Positions 9,416-18,402 of a DNA stretch of 64,000 bases are shown here, piece by piece (the stretch's first letter is position 1; each line of letters begins with the position of its first letter). The stretch spans positions 31,983-95,982 of the forward strand of contig CAXBPZ010000002.1 in NCBI GenBank assembly GCA_963977845.1. The letters are read 5' to 3'. The notes below the pieces were generated by a model. The model did not search any database and was not told the origin of the DNA. It saw only the letters and a list, made by a program, of their open reading frames with translations. The position numbers were made by a program, and so were the translations under genes. This stretch comes from Methylopumilus sp003533095 (GTDB taxonomy: Bacteria > Pseudomonadota > Gammaproteobacteria > Burkholderiales > Methylophilaceae).

Positions 9416-10324
9416 TTATTTAGATTTTTTTACTGCATGACCACCAAATGCATTTCGCATTACTGATAGCAATCTATAGCCATAACCTTGTTTTTCTTGG
9501 CTTCTGAATCTCACTTGTAATGCAAGTGTAAGCACTGGTGTTGGAATGCCTTGTTCAATTGATTCATTAACAGTCCATCTTCCTTCACCTGAGTCAGCTA
9601 CATAAGGGGCAATTTCATCAAGCGCTTGATCTTCTTTAAGAGCATCAGCAGTTAAATCTAACAACCAGCTTCTGACTACTGAACCATGTTTCCATAATTC
9701 TGTAATTTGGGCTAAATCAAGTTTGAATTCACTTTTACCTTTAAGAAGTTCAAGTCCTTCAGCGAAGGATTCCATCATGCCGTATTCGATACCGTTATGA
9801 ATCATTTTAGTAAAATGACCAGAGCCTACAGGACCTACATGAGCCCAACCACGATCTGGGTGAGCTAGCGCTTGAAGAATGGGTTTCATAGTATCTGCAA
9901 CTTCTTGTTTCGCGCCAACCATCAGGCAATAGCCATTTGCTAAACCCCAAACACCGCCTGATGTTCCACAATCCATAAAGCCAATACCTTTTTCTTCAAG
10001 GAATTTACCGATACGTTGCGAATCTTTGTAATTTGAATTACCACCATCAATAATAATGTCGCCTTTATTAAGCATTGGGATGAGTTCTTTGATTTGTTCT
10101 TCGGTAGGATTTCCTGCTGGCACCATAAGCCATATGATTTTTTGACCATCTAATTTTGCTACAGCGTCTGCCACTGAGCTCGCACCAATAATTTTTGCTT
10201 TTTCTTCTAGTGTTTTTACAACTTCTGCGCTTCGGTCAAAGCCTACAACAGAAATACCTTTTTGAACGAGACGAGTAGCCATATTGCCACCCATTTTTCC
10301 GAGACCAATCATTGCTAATTTCAT
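9416..10324 (-). CDS. gnd: 6-phosphogluconate dehydrogenase, short (NAD-type) form
   Basis: Decarboxylating oxidation of 6-phosphogluconate to ribulose-5-phosphate. At 302 aa it is the short class, well below the ~470 aa NADP enzyme. The Rossmann motif is MIGLGKMGGNMATRL (from residue 5); the substrate motif is GTSGGVWG and the catalytic block HFTKMIHNGIEYGMM. After beta strand 2 an acidic residue (D30 in GFDRS) favours NAD over NADP; this is an inference because R31 follows. The start is supported by AAAGG about 8 bases upstream. It leads the gnd-zwf operon from an extended -10 promoter near 10408-10416. NAD- and NADP-linked forms are both known in methylotrophs of this family. Confidence 0.94.
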   Translation of the reverse strand: MKLAMIGLGKMGGNMATRLVQKGISVVGFDRSAEVVKTLEEKAKIIGASSVADAVAKLDGQKIIWLMVPAGNPTEEQIKELIPMLNKGDIIIDGGNSNYKDSQRIGKFLEEKGIGFMDCGTSGGVWGLANGYCLMVGAKQEVADTMKPILQALAHPDRGWAHVGPVGSGHFTKMIHNGIEYGMMESFAEGLELLKGKSEFKLDLAQITELWKHGSVVRSWLLDLTADALKEDQALDEIAPYVADSGEGRWTVNESIEQGIPTPVLTLALQVRFRSQEKQGYGYRLLSVMRNAFGGHAVKKSK

Positions 10325-10407
10325 TTTTTTTACCTTTTTATGGAAGATTTGTCGTTGCTTAATCTTTTGGAATAAAGCAAATTAGTTTAAAGTGCGATAC
10401 AAGTTGA

Positions 10408-10416
10408 ATTATATCA
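10408..10416 (-). promoter_or_regulatory. Extended -10 promoter for gnd-zwf
   Basis: Minus-strand TGATATAAT: a perfect TATAAT (10408-10413) preceded by TGn. No good -35 box is seen 17-18 bases upstream, which is common for extended -10 promoters. The expected transcript start is near 10401, giving a leader of about 77 bases before gnd. Confidence 0.45.
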
Positions 10417-10478
10417 AACGCAAGCCTCTTCAAGGAATTGATTTCGATATAAAATTCACATTATTTTGAAAGATTTAC

Positions 10479-11156
10479 ATGAATTTGAAACAAATTAAAT
10501 GGCGGTCATTTGAAAGCCAAGTCTCTCTTGACCAAGCTGCAATGGAAAGAGTTTTAGTATTAGCAGATTCTTCAATTAAAGCGCGAGGTCAATTTCATCT
10601 TGTATTAGCTGGAGGATCCACACCTAAAAACGTTTACACACTTCTTAAAAATATCAATACGAATTGGCATAAATGGCACGTCTATTTTGGAGATGAGCGA
10701 TGTCTCGATTTGTCTCACCAAGACCGAAATAGCACTATGGCTTTTGAAGCTTGGCTTAATCATATCGATATTCCAGCCCAAAATATTCATACAATTCCAG
10801 CTGAGCTTGGTCCGATAGAAGGTGCACGTTTATATAATGAAACACTTAGCAAGGTAGGGGATTTTGACTTAGTCCTTTTAGGGCTTGGTGAAGATGCCCA
10901 TACAGCAAGCTTATTTCCAGGACATAGCTGGGATAACAATCTAGATGCTCTAGCGGTCTTCGATGCACCAAAGCCACCACCATTAAGAGTATCTATGTCG
11001 CCAGCACGTTTAAGCCGATCTAAATCTGTGCTTTTCTTGGTTAGTGGGAAAGAGAAACAAACCGCGATAAATCAATGGAAAGCGGGGGATTTAATACCTG
11101 CAAGCTTGATCACCTGTAACAACGGGGTAGATGTATTTTACTTTAACGTAAGTTAG
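10479..11156 (+). CDS. pgl: 6-phosphogluconolactonase
   Basis: Hydrolyses 6-phosphogluconolactone between the Zwf and Gnd steps. 225 aa, DevB/SOL type. Motifs: LAGGSTPK (residues 43-50), YFGDERC (69-75) and GLGEDAHTASLFPG (about 137-150), all diagnostic for the family. It diverges from gnd-zwf across a 154-base intergenic region, so the three pentose-phosphate genes may share control. The last four bases overlap the convergent mrp gene. An upstream TATAAA (10448-10453) might be its -10 box, but no matching -35 is visible. Confidence 0.96.
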   Translation: MNLKQIKWRSFESQVSLDQAAMERVLVLADSSIKARGQFHLVLAGGSTPKNVYTLLKNINTNWHKWHVYFGDERCLDLSHQDRNSTMAFEAWLNHIDIPAQNIHTIPAELGPIEGARLYNETLSKVGDFDLVLLGLGEDAHTASLFPGHSWDNNLDALAVFDAPKPPPLRVSMSPARLSRSKSVLFLVSGKEKQTAINQWKAGDLIPASLITCNNGVDVFYFNVS

Positions 11157-12241
11157 GTTTTTTGAATCACAATATTTGGAAATTTATTACTGTAATCTTG
11201 TGCAAGTTTAGATACTTTAATGGCTGTTAAACGGGCAATTTTTTTGTAAGTTTTTGCAGCATTGCTTTCAGGCTCCGCTACCACCGTTGGGTTTCCATTG
11301 TCAGCTTGTTCCCTAATCTTAATGTCCAAAGGCAAGCTGCCTAAAAGAGATACACCGTAATCCAGACACATTTTTTCAGCGCCTCCGGATCCAAAGATAT
11401 GCTCTTCGTTGCCACATTTTGAACATGTATGCATGGCCATATTTTCTACAATACCGATAATTGGAATATTTACTTTTTCAAACATTTTTAATCCACGTCT
11501 AGCATCAAGTAGTGCAATATCTTGAGGGGTTGTAACGATAATAGCGCCTGTGACAGGGACTTTTTGAGATAACGTGAGTTGAATATCACCGGTGCCAGGC
11601 GGTAAATCAACAACAAGATAATCAAGTTTATCCCATCTTGTTTCTTTTAAGAGTTGTTCGAGTGTGCCTGTAACCATCGGACCTCGCCACACCATGGGCG
11701 TTTCCGTATCTACAAGAAATCCAATCGACATAGCTTGAATGTCGTGAGCTACAATAGGCTCCATTGACTTACCATCTTTACTCTCAGGTTTTGAGTGTAT
11801 CCCTAGCATTTGAGGTTGGCTTGGGCCATAAATATCAGCATCTAAAATGCCTACGCGAGCGCCTTCAGCTGATAAAGCTAAAGCGAGATTAACTGCGGTT
11901 GTAGACTTTCCTACGCCACCTTTACCTGAGGCAACAGCAATAATGTTCTTAACACCAGGAATAAGCGCTATGCCTTTTTGAGCCGCATGGGATGTGATTT
12001 TAAAATCAACTTCAATACTTAAATTAACTTCAGGCAGTATTTTTTTAATTTGAGTCGCAATTAAATTTTTGATGTCATTTAATTGGCTTTTAGCTGGATA
12101 GCCAAGTAAGACTTTGATATCAATATCATTATCTTTTATTGAAATACTTTTAATAGATTTATCGTTAATGAGGTTGTCGTTTGTATTGGGATCAACAACG
12201 TCTTTTAACAGTTCTTTTATTTGATCTTCTGAGTGGGTCAT
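11153..12241 (-). CDS. mrp: Mrp/ApbC iron-sulfur cluster carrier ATPase
   Basis: P-loop ATPase that delivers Fe-S clusters to apo-proteins in the cytoplasm. 362 aa. A MIP18/DUF59-type N-terminal domain (about 1-85) precedes a deviant Walker A ASGKGGVGKST (105-114), then LDADIYGPSQPQMLG, the Walker B region LVVDLPPGTGD and the cluster-binding CSKC (C273, C276). It diverges from metG, a conserved pairing in Betaproteobacteria. The gene is called both apbC and mrp. Confidence 0.95.
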   Translation of the reverse strand: MTHSEDQIKELLKDVVDPNTNDNLINDKSIKSISIKDNDIDIKVLLGYPAKSQLNDIKNLIATQIKKILPEVNLSIEVDFKITSHAAQKGIALIPGVKNIIAVASGKGGVGKSTTAVNLALALSAEGARVGILDADIYGPSQPQMLGIHSKPESKDGKSMEPIVAHDIQAMSIGFLVDTETPMVWRGPMVTGTLEQLLKETRWDKLDYLVVDLPPGTGDIQLTLSQKVPVTGAIIVTTPQDIALLDARRGLKMFEKVNIPIIGIVENMAMHTCSKCGNEEHIFGSGGAEKMCLDYGVSLLGSLPLDIKIREQADNGNPTVVAEPESNAAKTYKKIARLTAIKVSKLAQDYSNKFPNIVIQKT

Positions 12242-12280
12242 GAGGCAATAATTTTAACCTATCTTAGTTGAGGCGTCATT

Positions 12281-12289
12281 TGATAGAAT
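12281..12289 (+). promoter_or_regulatory. Extended -10 promoter for metG
   Basis: TGATAGAAT, five of six matches to TATAAT with the TGn extension, 36 bases before the metG start. Expected transcript start is near 12296. No convincing -35 element is seen. Confidence 0.4.
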
Positions 12290-12324
12290 AGGGACTTAGT
12301 CAAATCAATAAAGTTTCTCAATTC

Positions 12325-14358
12325 ATGCGAAAGATCTTAGTTACTTCAGCCTTGCCGTACGCGAATGGAAGTATTCATTTGGGCCATTTAGTGGAATATA
12401 TCCAAACTGATATTTGGGTTAGATTTCAAAAATTGCAAGGCCATGAGGCTTATTATGTATGTGCCGATGATACACATGGAACTCCTATTATGCTTAGGGC
12501 TGAAAAAGAAGGCATTACGCCGGAAGCACTAATTAAAAAAGTTCATGTAGAGCATTCAAAAGATTTTTCTGATTTTTTTGTAAATTTTGACAATTTTTAT
12601 TCTACAAACTCTTCTGAAAATTTAGAGCTGTCGCAAACTGTTTATAAAAAACTTAAACAGAATAAAAAGATTTTTACAAAAACCATAGAGCAATTTTACG
12701 ATCCAGTTAAAGAAATGTTTTTACCTGATCGCTTTATTAAGGGTGAATGTCCTAAATGTCACTCTAAAGATCAATATGGTGATTCATGTGAAGTTTGCGG
12801 TGCTACATATGCACCGACTGAATTAATTAATCCTACTTCTTCTGTTTCAGGTTCTGTGCCTATTAGAAAAGAAACGGAACATTATTTCTTTAAACTTTCT
12901 GAGTGCGAGACATTTTTAAAAAACTGGACATCTTCAGGGACACTTCAGCAAGAAGCTGCAAATAAAATGAAAGAGTGGTTTAAATCTGGCTTAGCTGATT
13001 GGGATATTTCAAGAGATGCCCCTTATTTTGGTTTTGAAATACCTGATGCACCAGGTAAGTATTTTTATGTTTGGCTTGATGCGCCCATTGGGTATATGGC
13101 GAGCTTTAAAAAGCTTTGTGATGATAAAAAAATAAATTTTGATGAGTTCTGGAACGCAGATTCTAAAACAGAGCTGTATCATTTTATTGGGAAAGATATT
13201 CTTTATTTCCATGCATTATTTTGGCCTGCCACTCTAGAATTTTCTGGGTATAGAAAACCCACAAAGATTTTTGCACATGGGTTTCTTACGGTAAATGCAG
13301 AGAAGATGTCTAAATCTCGGGGCACCTTCATTACAGCTCGAAGTTACTTAGATCATATTAAGAATCCTGACTATCTTCGATACTATTACGCTGCTAAATT
13401 AAATAGCACGATGGAAGATATTGATCTTAATTTAGATGATTTTTTATCTCGAGTGAATAGTGATCTTGTAGGAAAATTTATTAATATCGCAAGTCGAACT
13501 TCTGGATTTATTCAAAAATATTTTGAAGGCAAACTTTTTCTTGATGATTCAAAAACTGACCCTGAACATATTGCTATTACGCAAAAATGCAAGGATATTG
13601 AAAATGAAATCATGAGTTACTTTGAGTCTAGAGAGTACGGTCGTGCAATTCGAGAGATTATGCGTGTAGCAGATATTACAAATGAATACGTGAATACAAA
13701 GGCACCTTGGACACTTGCAAAGGACGATGCTCAACATAAATCAGGTTCAGATTTGCATGTGATATGTAGTAGAAGTCTTGAAGCTTTTAGACGACTTTCT
13801 ATTTATCTTGCACCTGTATTGCCTAAACTCACTTCTGATATAGCAAAATTTTTTAATGAAAAAGAATTTAAGTCATTTAAAGATCTTGATAAAAAAGATA
13901 TTACCGTTAACCAGTATCAACACATATTAACTAGAGTTGAAAAGAAAGATATCGACATGATGATTGAATCAAACAAAGAGTCTTTGGACAAAAATAATGA
14001 ATCCTCGAAAAAGGTAGACGTCGATCAATCGACCATCTCGATTGAAGATTTTATGAAAATTGATTTAAGAGTTGCGCTTATTAAAGAAGCCTCTTTTGTG
14101 GAAGGCGCTGACAGTCTTTTAAGATTAAGCTTAGACATTAATGATGGCCGTCCAAGACAAGTTTTTGCAGGTATTAAATCTAAGTACAATCCTGATCAGC
14201 TTGTTGGAAAATTAACTGTCATGGTTGCCAATTTAAAACCAAGACAAATGAAATTTGGTTTATCTGAGGGTATGGTGCTTGCTGCAAGCAATGAATCTGA
14301 AGGGCCTTTCGTGCTTTATCCAGATCAAGGTGCTAAGCCTGGTATGCGAATTAAATAA
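12325..14358 (+). CDS. metG: Methionyl-tRNA synthetase
   Basis: Charges tRNA-Met. 677 aa, the E. coli-like class with a zinc domain and C-terminal tRNA-binding extension. HIGH-type motif GSIHLGHL near residues 16-23; zinc knuckles CPKC and CEVC around residues 143-161; KMSKS at K327-S331; anticodon-binding helical domain about 400-550; Trbp111/OB-fold dimerisation domain from about residue 575 (SIEDFMKIDLRVA). It begins downstream of a likely extended -10 promoter and diverges from mrp. The TAA stop abuts the convergent pyrF stop with no spacer. Confidence 0.98.
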   Translation: MRKILVTSALPYANGSIHLGHLVEYIQTDIWVRFQKLQGHEAYYVCADDTHGTPIMLRAEKEGITPEALIKKVHVEHSKDFSDFFVNFDNFYSTNSSENLELSQTVYKKLKQNKKIFTKTIEQFYDPVKEMFLPDRFIKGECPKCHSKDQYGDSCEVCGATYAPTELINPTSSVSGSVPIRKETEHYFFKLSECETFLKNWTSSGTLQQEAANKMKEWFKSGLADWDISRDAPYFGFEIPDAPGKYFYVWLDAPIGYMASFKKLCDDKKINFDEFWNADSKTELYHFIGKDILYFHALFWPATLEFSGYRKPTKIFAHGFLTVNAEKMSKSRGTFITARSYLDHIKNPDYLRYYYAAKLNSTMEDIDLNLDDFLSRVNSDLVGKFINIASRTSGFIQKYFEGKLFLDDSKTDPEHIAITQKCKDIENEIMSYFESREYGRAIREIMRVADITNEYVNTKAPWTLAKDDAQHKSGSDLHVICSRSLEAFRRLSIYLAPVLPKLTSDIAKFFNEKEFKSFKDLDKKDITVNQYQHILTRVEKKDIDMMIESNKESLDKNNESSKKVDVDQSTISIEDFMKIDLRVALIKEASFVEGADSLLRLSLDINDGRPRQVFAGIKSKYNPDQLVGKLTVMVANLKPRQMKFGLSEGMVLAASNESEGPFVLYPDQGAKPGMRIK

Positions 14359-14374
14359 TTAACCTTGGTTAATT
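14357..14374. repeat. Perfect palindrome at the metG/pyrF junction
   Basis: AATTAACC-TT-GGTTAATT, 8-base arms with a 2-base centre, spanning the two abutting stop codons and the last codons of pyrF. It can fold on either strand and may act as a weak bidirectional transcript end. No immediate U-run follows on either side (the nearest T-run is 14382-14390 in the plus direction), so termination is unproven. Confidence 0.4.
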
Positions 14375-15060
14375 TCTAAATAAATTTTTTCTAGAGTTTT
14401 TGAAGGGTCTTTTGATTGCGTAATCGGTCTTCCAATCACGAGATGACTAGATCCTGCTTTGATAGCCTCTAAAGGCGTCATAGTTCTCACTTGATCATTT
14501 GCAACATCATCAGCCATTCTTATACCTGGCGTCACGAATAAGAATGTCGGATTAAACTGTTTTTTTAAAAAGTGTAAATCTTTGGCAGAGCAAACAATAC
14601 CGTGAAGCCCATTTTGTTCAGTTAATTTAGCAAGATGTAAAACTTGATCTTCTAAATTTCTAGATACACCAATTTCTTCTAAAGTTTTTTGATCCATACT
14701 TGTCAAAACTGTGACTGCAATAAGAAGTGGTGGCTGTTTGACCTTACTCGTTCCTTCGAGTGCCGCTTCTAACATCTTACTTCCTCCAGAAGCATGAACA
14801 TTGATCATCCATACACCTAACTGGCTTGCTGCTTCACACGCCTTTTTAACAGTTGTAGGAATGTCATGGAATTTAAGATCTAAAAATACTTTGAAGTTTT
14901 TACTGTGCAGGTATTCAACAAAAGCAGGTCCAGTGGCTGTAAATAATTCTTTGCCAACTTTTAAATTACAATAATCTGGACTAAGTTGCGAAACTAAGTT
15001 TTTTACATCTTTAAGATTCGCAAAATCAAGAGCTACGGTGACTTTATGCGTTGATGTCAT
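14359..15060 (-). CDS. pyrF: Orotidine 5'-phosphate decarboxylase
   Basis: Last step of UMP synthesis. 233 aa, the bacterial group I form. The catalytic tetrad region is LDLKFHDIPTTV with D61, K63 and D66; the N-terminal VALDFAN and the C-terminal phosphate-binding blocks VTPGIRM and HLVIGRPITQSKDP are present. Its ATG shares one base with the lapB stop at 15060, so the pair is translationally coupled, a lapB-pyrF order seen across Proteobacteria. Confidence 0.97.
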   Translation of the reverse strand: MTSTHKVTVALDFANLKDVKNLVSQLSPDYCNLKVGKELFTATGPAFVEYLHSKNFKVFLDLKFHDIPTTVKKACEAASQLGVWMINVHASGGSKMLEAALEGTSKVKQPPLLIAVTVLTSMDQKTLEEIGVSRNLEDQVLHLAKLTEQNGLHGIVCSAKDLHFLKKQFNPTFLFVTPGIRMADDVANDQVRTMTPLEAIKAGSSHLVIGRPITQSKDPSKTLEKIYLEINQG

Positions 15061-16232
15061 TAACTAATTTCATTCATTTCACTAGGTTCTGCCGGAAGAG
15101 CTTCCCAAGCATTACAGGCCGGACATTGCCAATGATGCTGTTTAGCTTTAAAGCCACAACTATTGCATGTAAATAAACGTCGATTACCAATAGCATTTCG
15201 AACCGTTTGTTGAATGAGTTGAATATCTTGTTCTTTGTGCTTGCTATTCATAGCCCGCGCTTGAAATAATTGATCTAGTGCTTGAAGACTTGGTTTTCTA
15301 ATAAGCTCTTTTCGTGCAAGTTCTTCAGCCATTTCAAAACCTTCTAGTTTTAATGTGGCTTCATAGATAACATTAAGCAAAGATCTTAATTTGTAATTTT
15401 CGAAGTAAAGATTGAGAAGTGATAAACCTTCTTCAGGTTTTTTAAGTTTCTCAAATGAATTAAGTATTTTGGCAGCAACCAGACCTAAGGACTCTGGATC
15501 TTGAAACTCAATTTTTTTCCAGTGATTAATCGCTTTGTTATAATCACCATCTTCTGCATCTAAATCACCAAGTAAAATATTTGCTCGGACACATTTCTTA
15601 TGAGCGTCGAGAGCATCGTTAAGTGACTTAATTGCTGACTTTTTATCTTTATCTAAAATTGCATTCAGAGCAATTTCACAATGGTAATGGCTAATTTGCA
15701 ATCTAAATGAAACGCCTGATTCTTTTTCTAATTTTGTGGCCATCTTAATCGCGTTTTGCCACTCACGTTCTTTTACGTAAATTTCAAGTAAAGCATTAGA
15801 TGCATATTGTTTATATTTTCCAGATTCTAATTTTAGGAATAATTCTTCAGCACGATCAAATAAGCCTGCTTTAAGATAATCTTGAGCTAATTCAGCTTTC
15901 ACAGATTCTTCTTGTGAAGGATTAAGGTCTCGATTTTCTAATAGATCTAAATGCATATTGATAGCGCGATCAATGTGACCCATCCGCCTTAAAATGCTAC
16001 CTAAGGCAAAGTGCAATTCAAGTGATTCATTATTAATACGAACTGCATCCATAAAAGCGTTTATTGCTTTTTCGTATTGATTGGTGATGAGGTAATTAAG
16101 CCCTTTGAAGTAAGTCGCAGGAAGGCTTGTCGATTCCTTCATGAGTTGTTTAATGTCAATGCGAGCGGCCACCCAACCCAATGCAAAGAAGAAGGGGATA
16201 ACAAGGAGCCACCAATATTCGAATTGAATCAT
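15060..16232 (-). CDS. lapB: LapB (YciM) lipopolysaccharide assembly protein
   Basis: Inner-membrane TPR protein that steers FtsH proteolysis of LpxC and so sets LPS synthesis. 390 aa, matching E. coli (389). One N-terminal transmembrane helix (about 4-21), TPR repeats across about 35-340, and a C-terminal rubredoxin-like knuckle with C356, C359, C370 and C373. In E. coli lapA precedes lapB; here no lapA ORF lies between ihfB and lapB, only 87 bases holding the ihfB terminator. A separate lapB promoter is therefore expected but was not recognised. Confidence 0.95.
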   Translation of the reverse strand: MIQFEYWWLLVIPFFFALGWVAARIDIKQLMKESTSLPATYFKGLNYLITNQYEKAINAFMDAVRINNESLELHFALGSILRRMGHIDRAINMHLDLLENRDLNPSQEESVKAELAQDYLKAGLFDRAEELFLKLESGKYKQYASNALLEIYVKEREWQNAIKMATKLEKESGVSFRLQISHYHCEIALNAILDKDKKSAIKSLNDALDAHKKCVRANILLGDLDAEDGDYNKAINHWKKIEFQDPESLGLVAAKILNSFEKLKKPEEGLSLLNLYFENYKLRSLLNVIYEATLKLEGFEMAEELARKELIRKPSLQALDQLFQARAMNSKHKEQDIQLIQQTVRNAIGNRRLFTCNSCGFKAKQHHWQCPACNAWEALPAEPSEMNEIS

Positions 16233-16267
16233 ATTTGATTTATTGTATAACTATTAATTGATAGATC

Positions 16268-16303
16268 AAAAAAAAAGCATATCCTGTTAGAAGATATGCT
16301 TTT
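16268..16303 (-). terminator. Rho-independent terminator after ihfB
   Basis: Minus-strand hairpin with arms AAAAGCATATC and GATATGCTTTT (11 bp; plus-strand arms 16293-16303 and 16273-16283) around a 9-base loop, running into a continuous T tract. It sits 17 bases beyond the ihfB stop and ends the cmk-rpsA-ihfB transcript. Confidence 0.8.
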
Positions 16304-16319
16304 AAAAAGATATTTATAA

Positions 16320-16598
16320 TTATTTATCAACGCGATCTCTAAGTTCTTTGCCTGCTTTAAAATGAGGTACATATTTTTCCGGCACTTCAACTTTTGAACC
16401 TGTTTTAGGGTTTCTTCCTAAACGAGGTGGTCGGTAATTTAGACTAAAACTGCCAAAGCCTCTAATTTCAATTCTTTTGCCTTTGGAGAGTGTTTCACCC
16501 ATAGCATCAAGAATCGTTTTGACCGACAACTCAGCGTCTTTATAAACTAACTGAGAGAAACGGCTAGCAAGTAAGTTGATTAATTTAGACTTCGTCAT
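16320..16598 (-). CDS. ihfB: Integration host factor subunit beta
   Basis: DNA-bending nucleoid protein that pairs with IhfA. 92 aa. HU/IHF fold with the DNA-inserting arm GRNPKTGSKVEVP (about residues 58-70) and the ending YVPHFKAGKELRDRV. Position directly after rpsA (8-base gap) is the conserved location of ihfB and separates it from HU or IhfA. Read as the last gene of a cmk-rpsA-ihfB unit. Confidence 0.95.
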   Translation of the reverse strand: MTKSKLINLLASRFSQLVYKDAELSVKTILDAMGETLSKGKRIEIRGFGSFSLNYRPPRLGRNPKTGSKVEVPEKYVPHFKAGKELRDRVDK

Positions 16599-16606
16599 AA
16601 GATTAA

Positions 16607-18322
16607 TTATTTTTTACTATCTAATTTTGCCTTTAATAATGCACCAAGGTTAGTTGTGCCAGCATTATCAGAACCTTCTTCAACCTCTACTTTTTTCTTA
16701 GCAGCTTTTGGTTTAGCTGTATTTTTAGATTTAAGTGAGAGTTGGATTGTTTTTTCTTTAGCGTCGACATTAAGTATTTTAACTTCAATTTCGTCGCCTA
16801 CTTTAACAACAGTTGAAGCATCATCAACTTTATCTTCGCTGACTTCACTGATATCAACCGTGCCTTCAACTTGATCAGCTAGAGTTACTACGATACCAGA
16901 AGTATCTGCTGATTTAACTGTGCCTTTAACAAAACTACCTTTATCGTTAGCTTTTGTGAAGCCTGTGAAGTTGTCGCCTGATAATTGCTTAAGTCCAAGA
17001 GAAATTCTTTCTTTCTCAACATCGATCGCGACGATAAGCGCTTCGAGTTCATCACCTTTTTTAAAGTTTCTAATCGCTTCTTCACCTGTTTTATCCCATG
17101 AGATATCAGACAAATGAATAAGGCCATCTATACCGCCATCAAGACCGATGAAGATACCGAAATCAGTAATTGATTTAATAGGACCGCTAACTTTGTCACC
17201 TTTTTTATGTGTTTCAGAAAATTCTGCCCAAGGGTTTGATTTGCATTGTTTCATACCTAAGGAAAGTCTTCTTCTGTCTTCGTCAATTTCAAGAATCATG
17301 ACTTCAACTTCATCGCCGAGCTGTGCAATTTTTCCTGGGTGAATATTTTTATTTGTCCAATCCATTTCTGAAACGTGAACTAAACCTTCAATACCAGCTT
17401 CAATTTCAACGAAAGCACCGTAGTCAGTTAAGTTAGATACTTTACCGAATAGACGTGTGCTTACTGGATATCTTCTTGATAAACCTTTCCAAGGGTCATC
17501 GTCGAGTTGTTTTAAACCTAATGAAACACGATTCTTTTCTTGATCAAATTTAAGTACTTTAGCTTCAACTTCATCACCAATATTTAAAATTTCAGATGGA
17601 TGTTTTACACGTCTCCATGCTAAGTCAGTAATATGGAGTAAGCCGTCAATACCGCCTAAGTCAACGAATGCACCATAATCTGTAATATTTTTAATAATAC
17701 CTTTTACAGTTGCGCCTTCAGTAAGTGTGCCAATAACAGCATCTCTGTCTGCACCTGAAGATTGTTCCATCACTGCTTTTCTAGAAACAACTACATTGTT
17801 TCTTTTCTTATCAATTTTGATAACTTTAAGATCCCATTCTTTATTTTCAAATGGTGATGTGTCTTTAACAGGTCTTACATCAACGAGCGAGCCTGGAAGG
17901 AATGCTGTAATTCCATTCACAGAGACTCTTAAGCCACCTTTAACACGACTACTTACAAAACCTTTAACTACTGTTCCTTGATTCATTGCATCTTCAAGAT
18001 CAAGCCATGCTTGCATTTTCTTTGCTTTATCTCTTGATAAGATCGTTGAGCCAAAGCCATCTTCTAGTTTTTCGATTGCAACTTTAACAAAGTCACCCAC
18101 TTTAACGTCAAGTCCGCCTTGGTCATTAAGAAATTCCTCGGCCTTGATAACGCTTTCTGATTTAAGCCCTGCATTAACAATCACAAAGTCATTATCAATT
18201 GATATAACTTCGGCTGTAATTACTTCGCCTGAACGCATTTCTTGAAGCGCTATACTTTCTTCAAATAGTGCTGCGAAACTTTCTGTGGATTTTGATTCTG
18301 TATTTTTTGCTGTCGTTGCCAT
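16607..18322 (-). CDS. rpsA: 30S ribosomal protein S1
   Basis: mRNA-binding ribosomal protein needed to start translation on structured or weak leaders. 571 aa with six S1 OB-fold repeats, seen as recurring VKGxxxxITDYGAFVDLGGIDGL-type and RxSLGLKQ segments from about residue 30 to 530; the C-terminal tail is lysine-rich. The 80-base leader (18323-18402) contains a small AT-rich hairpin (arms AATAGAT/ATCTATT, 18373-18393); S1 represses its own leader in E. coli, so this could be regulatory, but no sequence-level match was verified. cmk is upstream and ihfB downstream. Confidence 0.97.
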   Translation of the reverse strand: MATTAKNTESKSTESFAALFEESIALQEMRSGEVITAEVISIDNDFVIVNAGLKSESVIKAEEFLNDQGGLDVKVGDFVKVAIEKLEDGFGSTILSRDKAKKMQAWLDLEDAMNQGTVVKGFVSSRVKGGLRVSVNGITAFLPGSLVDVRPVKDTSPFENKEWDLKVIKIDKKRNNVVVSRKAVMEQSSGADRDAVIGTLTEGATVKGIIKNITDYGAFVDLGGIDGLLHITDLAWRRVKHPSEILNIGDEVEAKVLKFDQEKNRVSLGLKQLDDDPWKGLSRRYPVSTRLFGKVSNLTDYGAFVEIEAGIEGLVHVSEMDWTNKNIHPGKIAQLGDEVEVMILEIDEDRRRLSLGMKQCKSNPWAEFSETHKKGDKVSGPIKSITDFGIFIGLDGGIDGLIHLSDISWDKTGEEAIRNFKKGDELEALIVAIDVEKERISLGLKQLSGDNFTGFTKANDKGSFVKGTVKSADTSGIVVTLADQVEGTVDISEVSEDKVDDASTVVKVGDEIEVKILNVDAKEKTIQLSLKSKNTAKPKAAKKKVEVEEGSDNAGTTNLGALLKAKLDSKK

Positions 18323-18402
18323 TAAATGTTACCTATAAAGTCCTACCTAGCGATAGGGATGTTAATGTTAGCAATAGATCTTTGAAATCTATTACACCTA
18401 AT

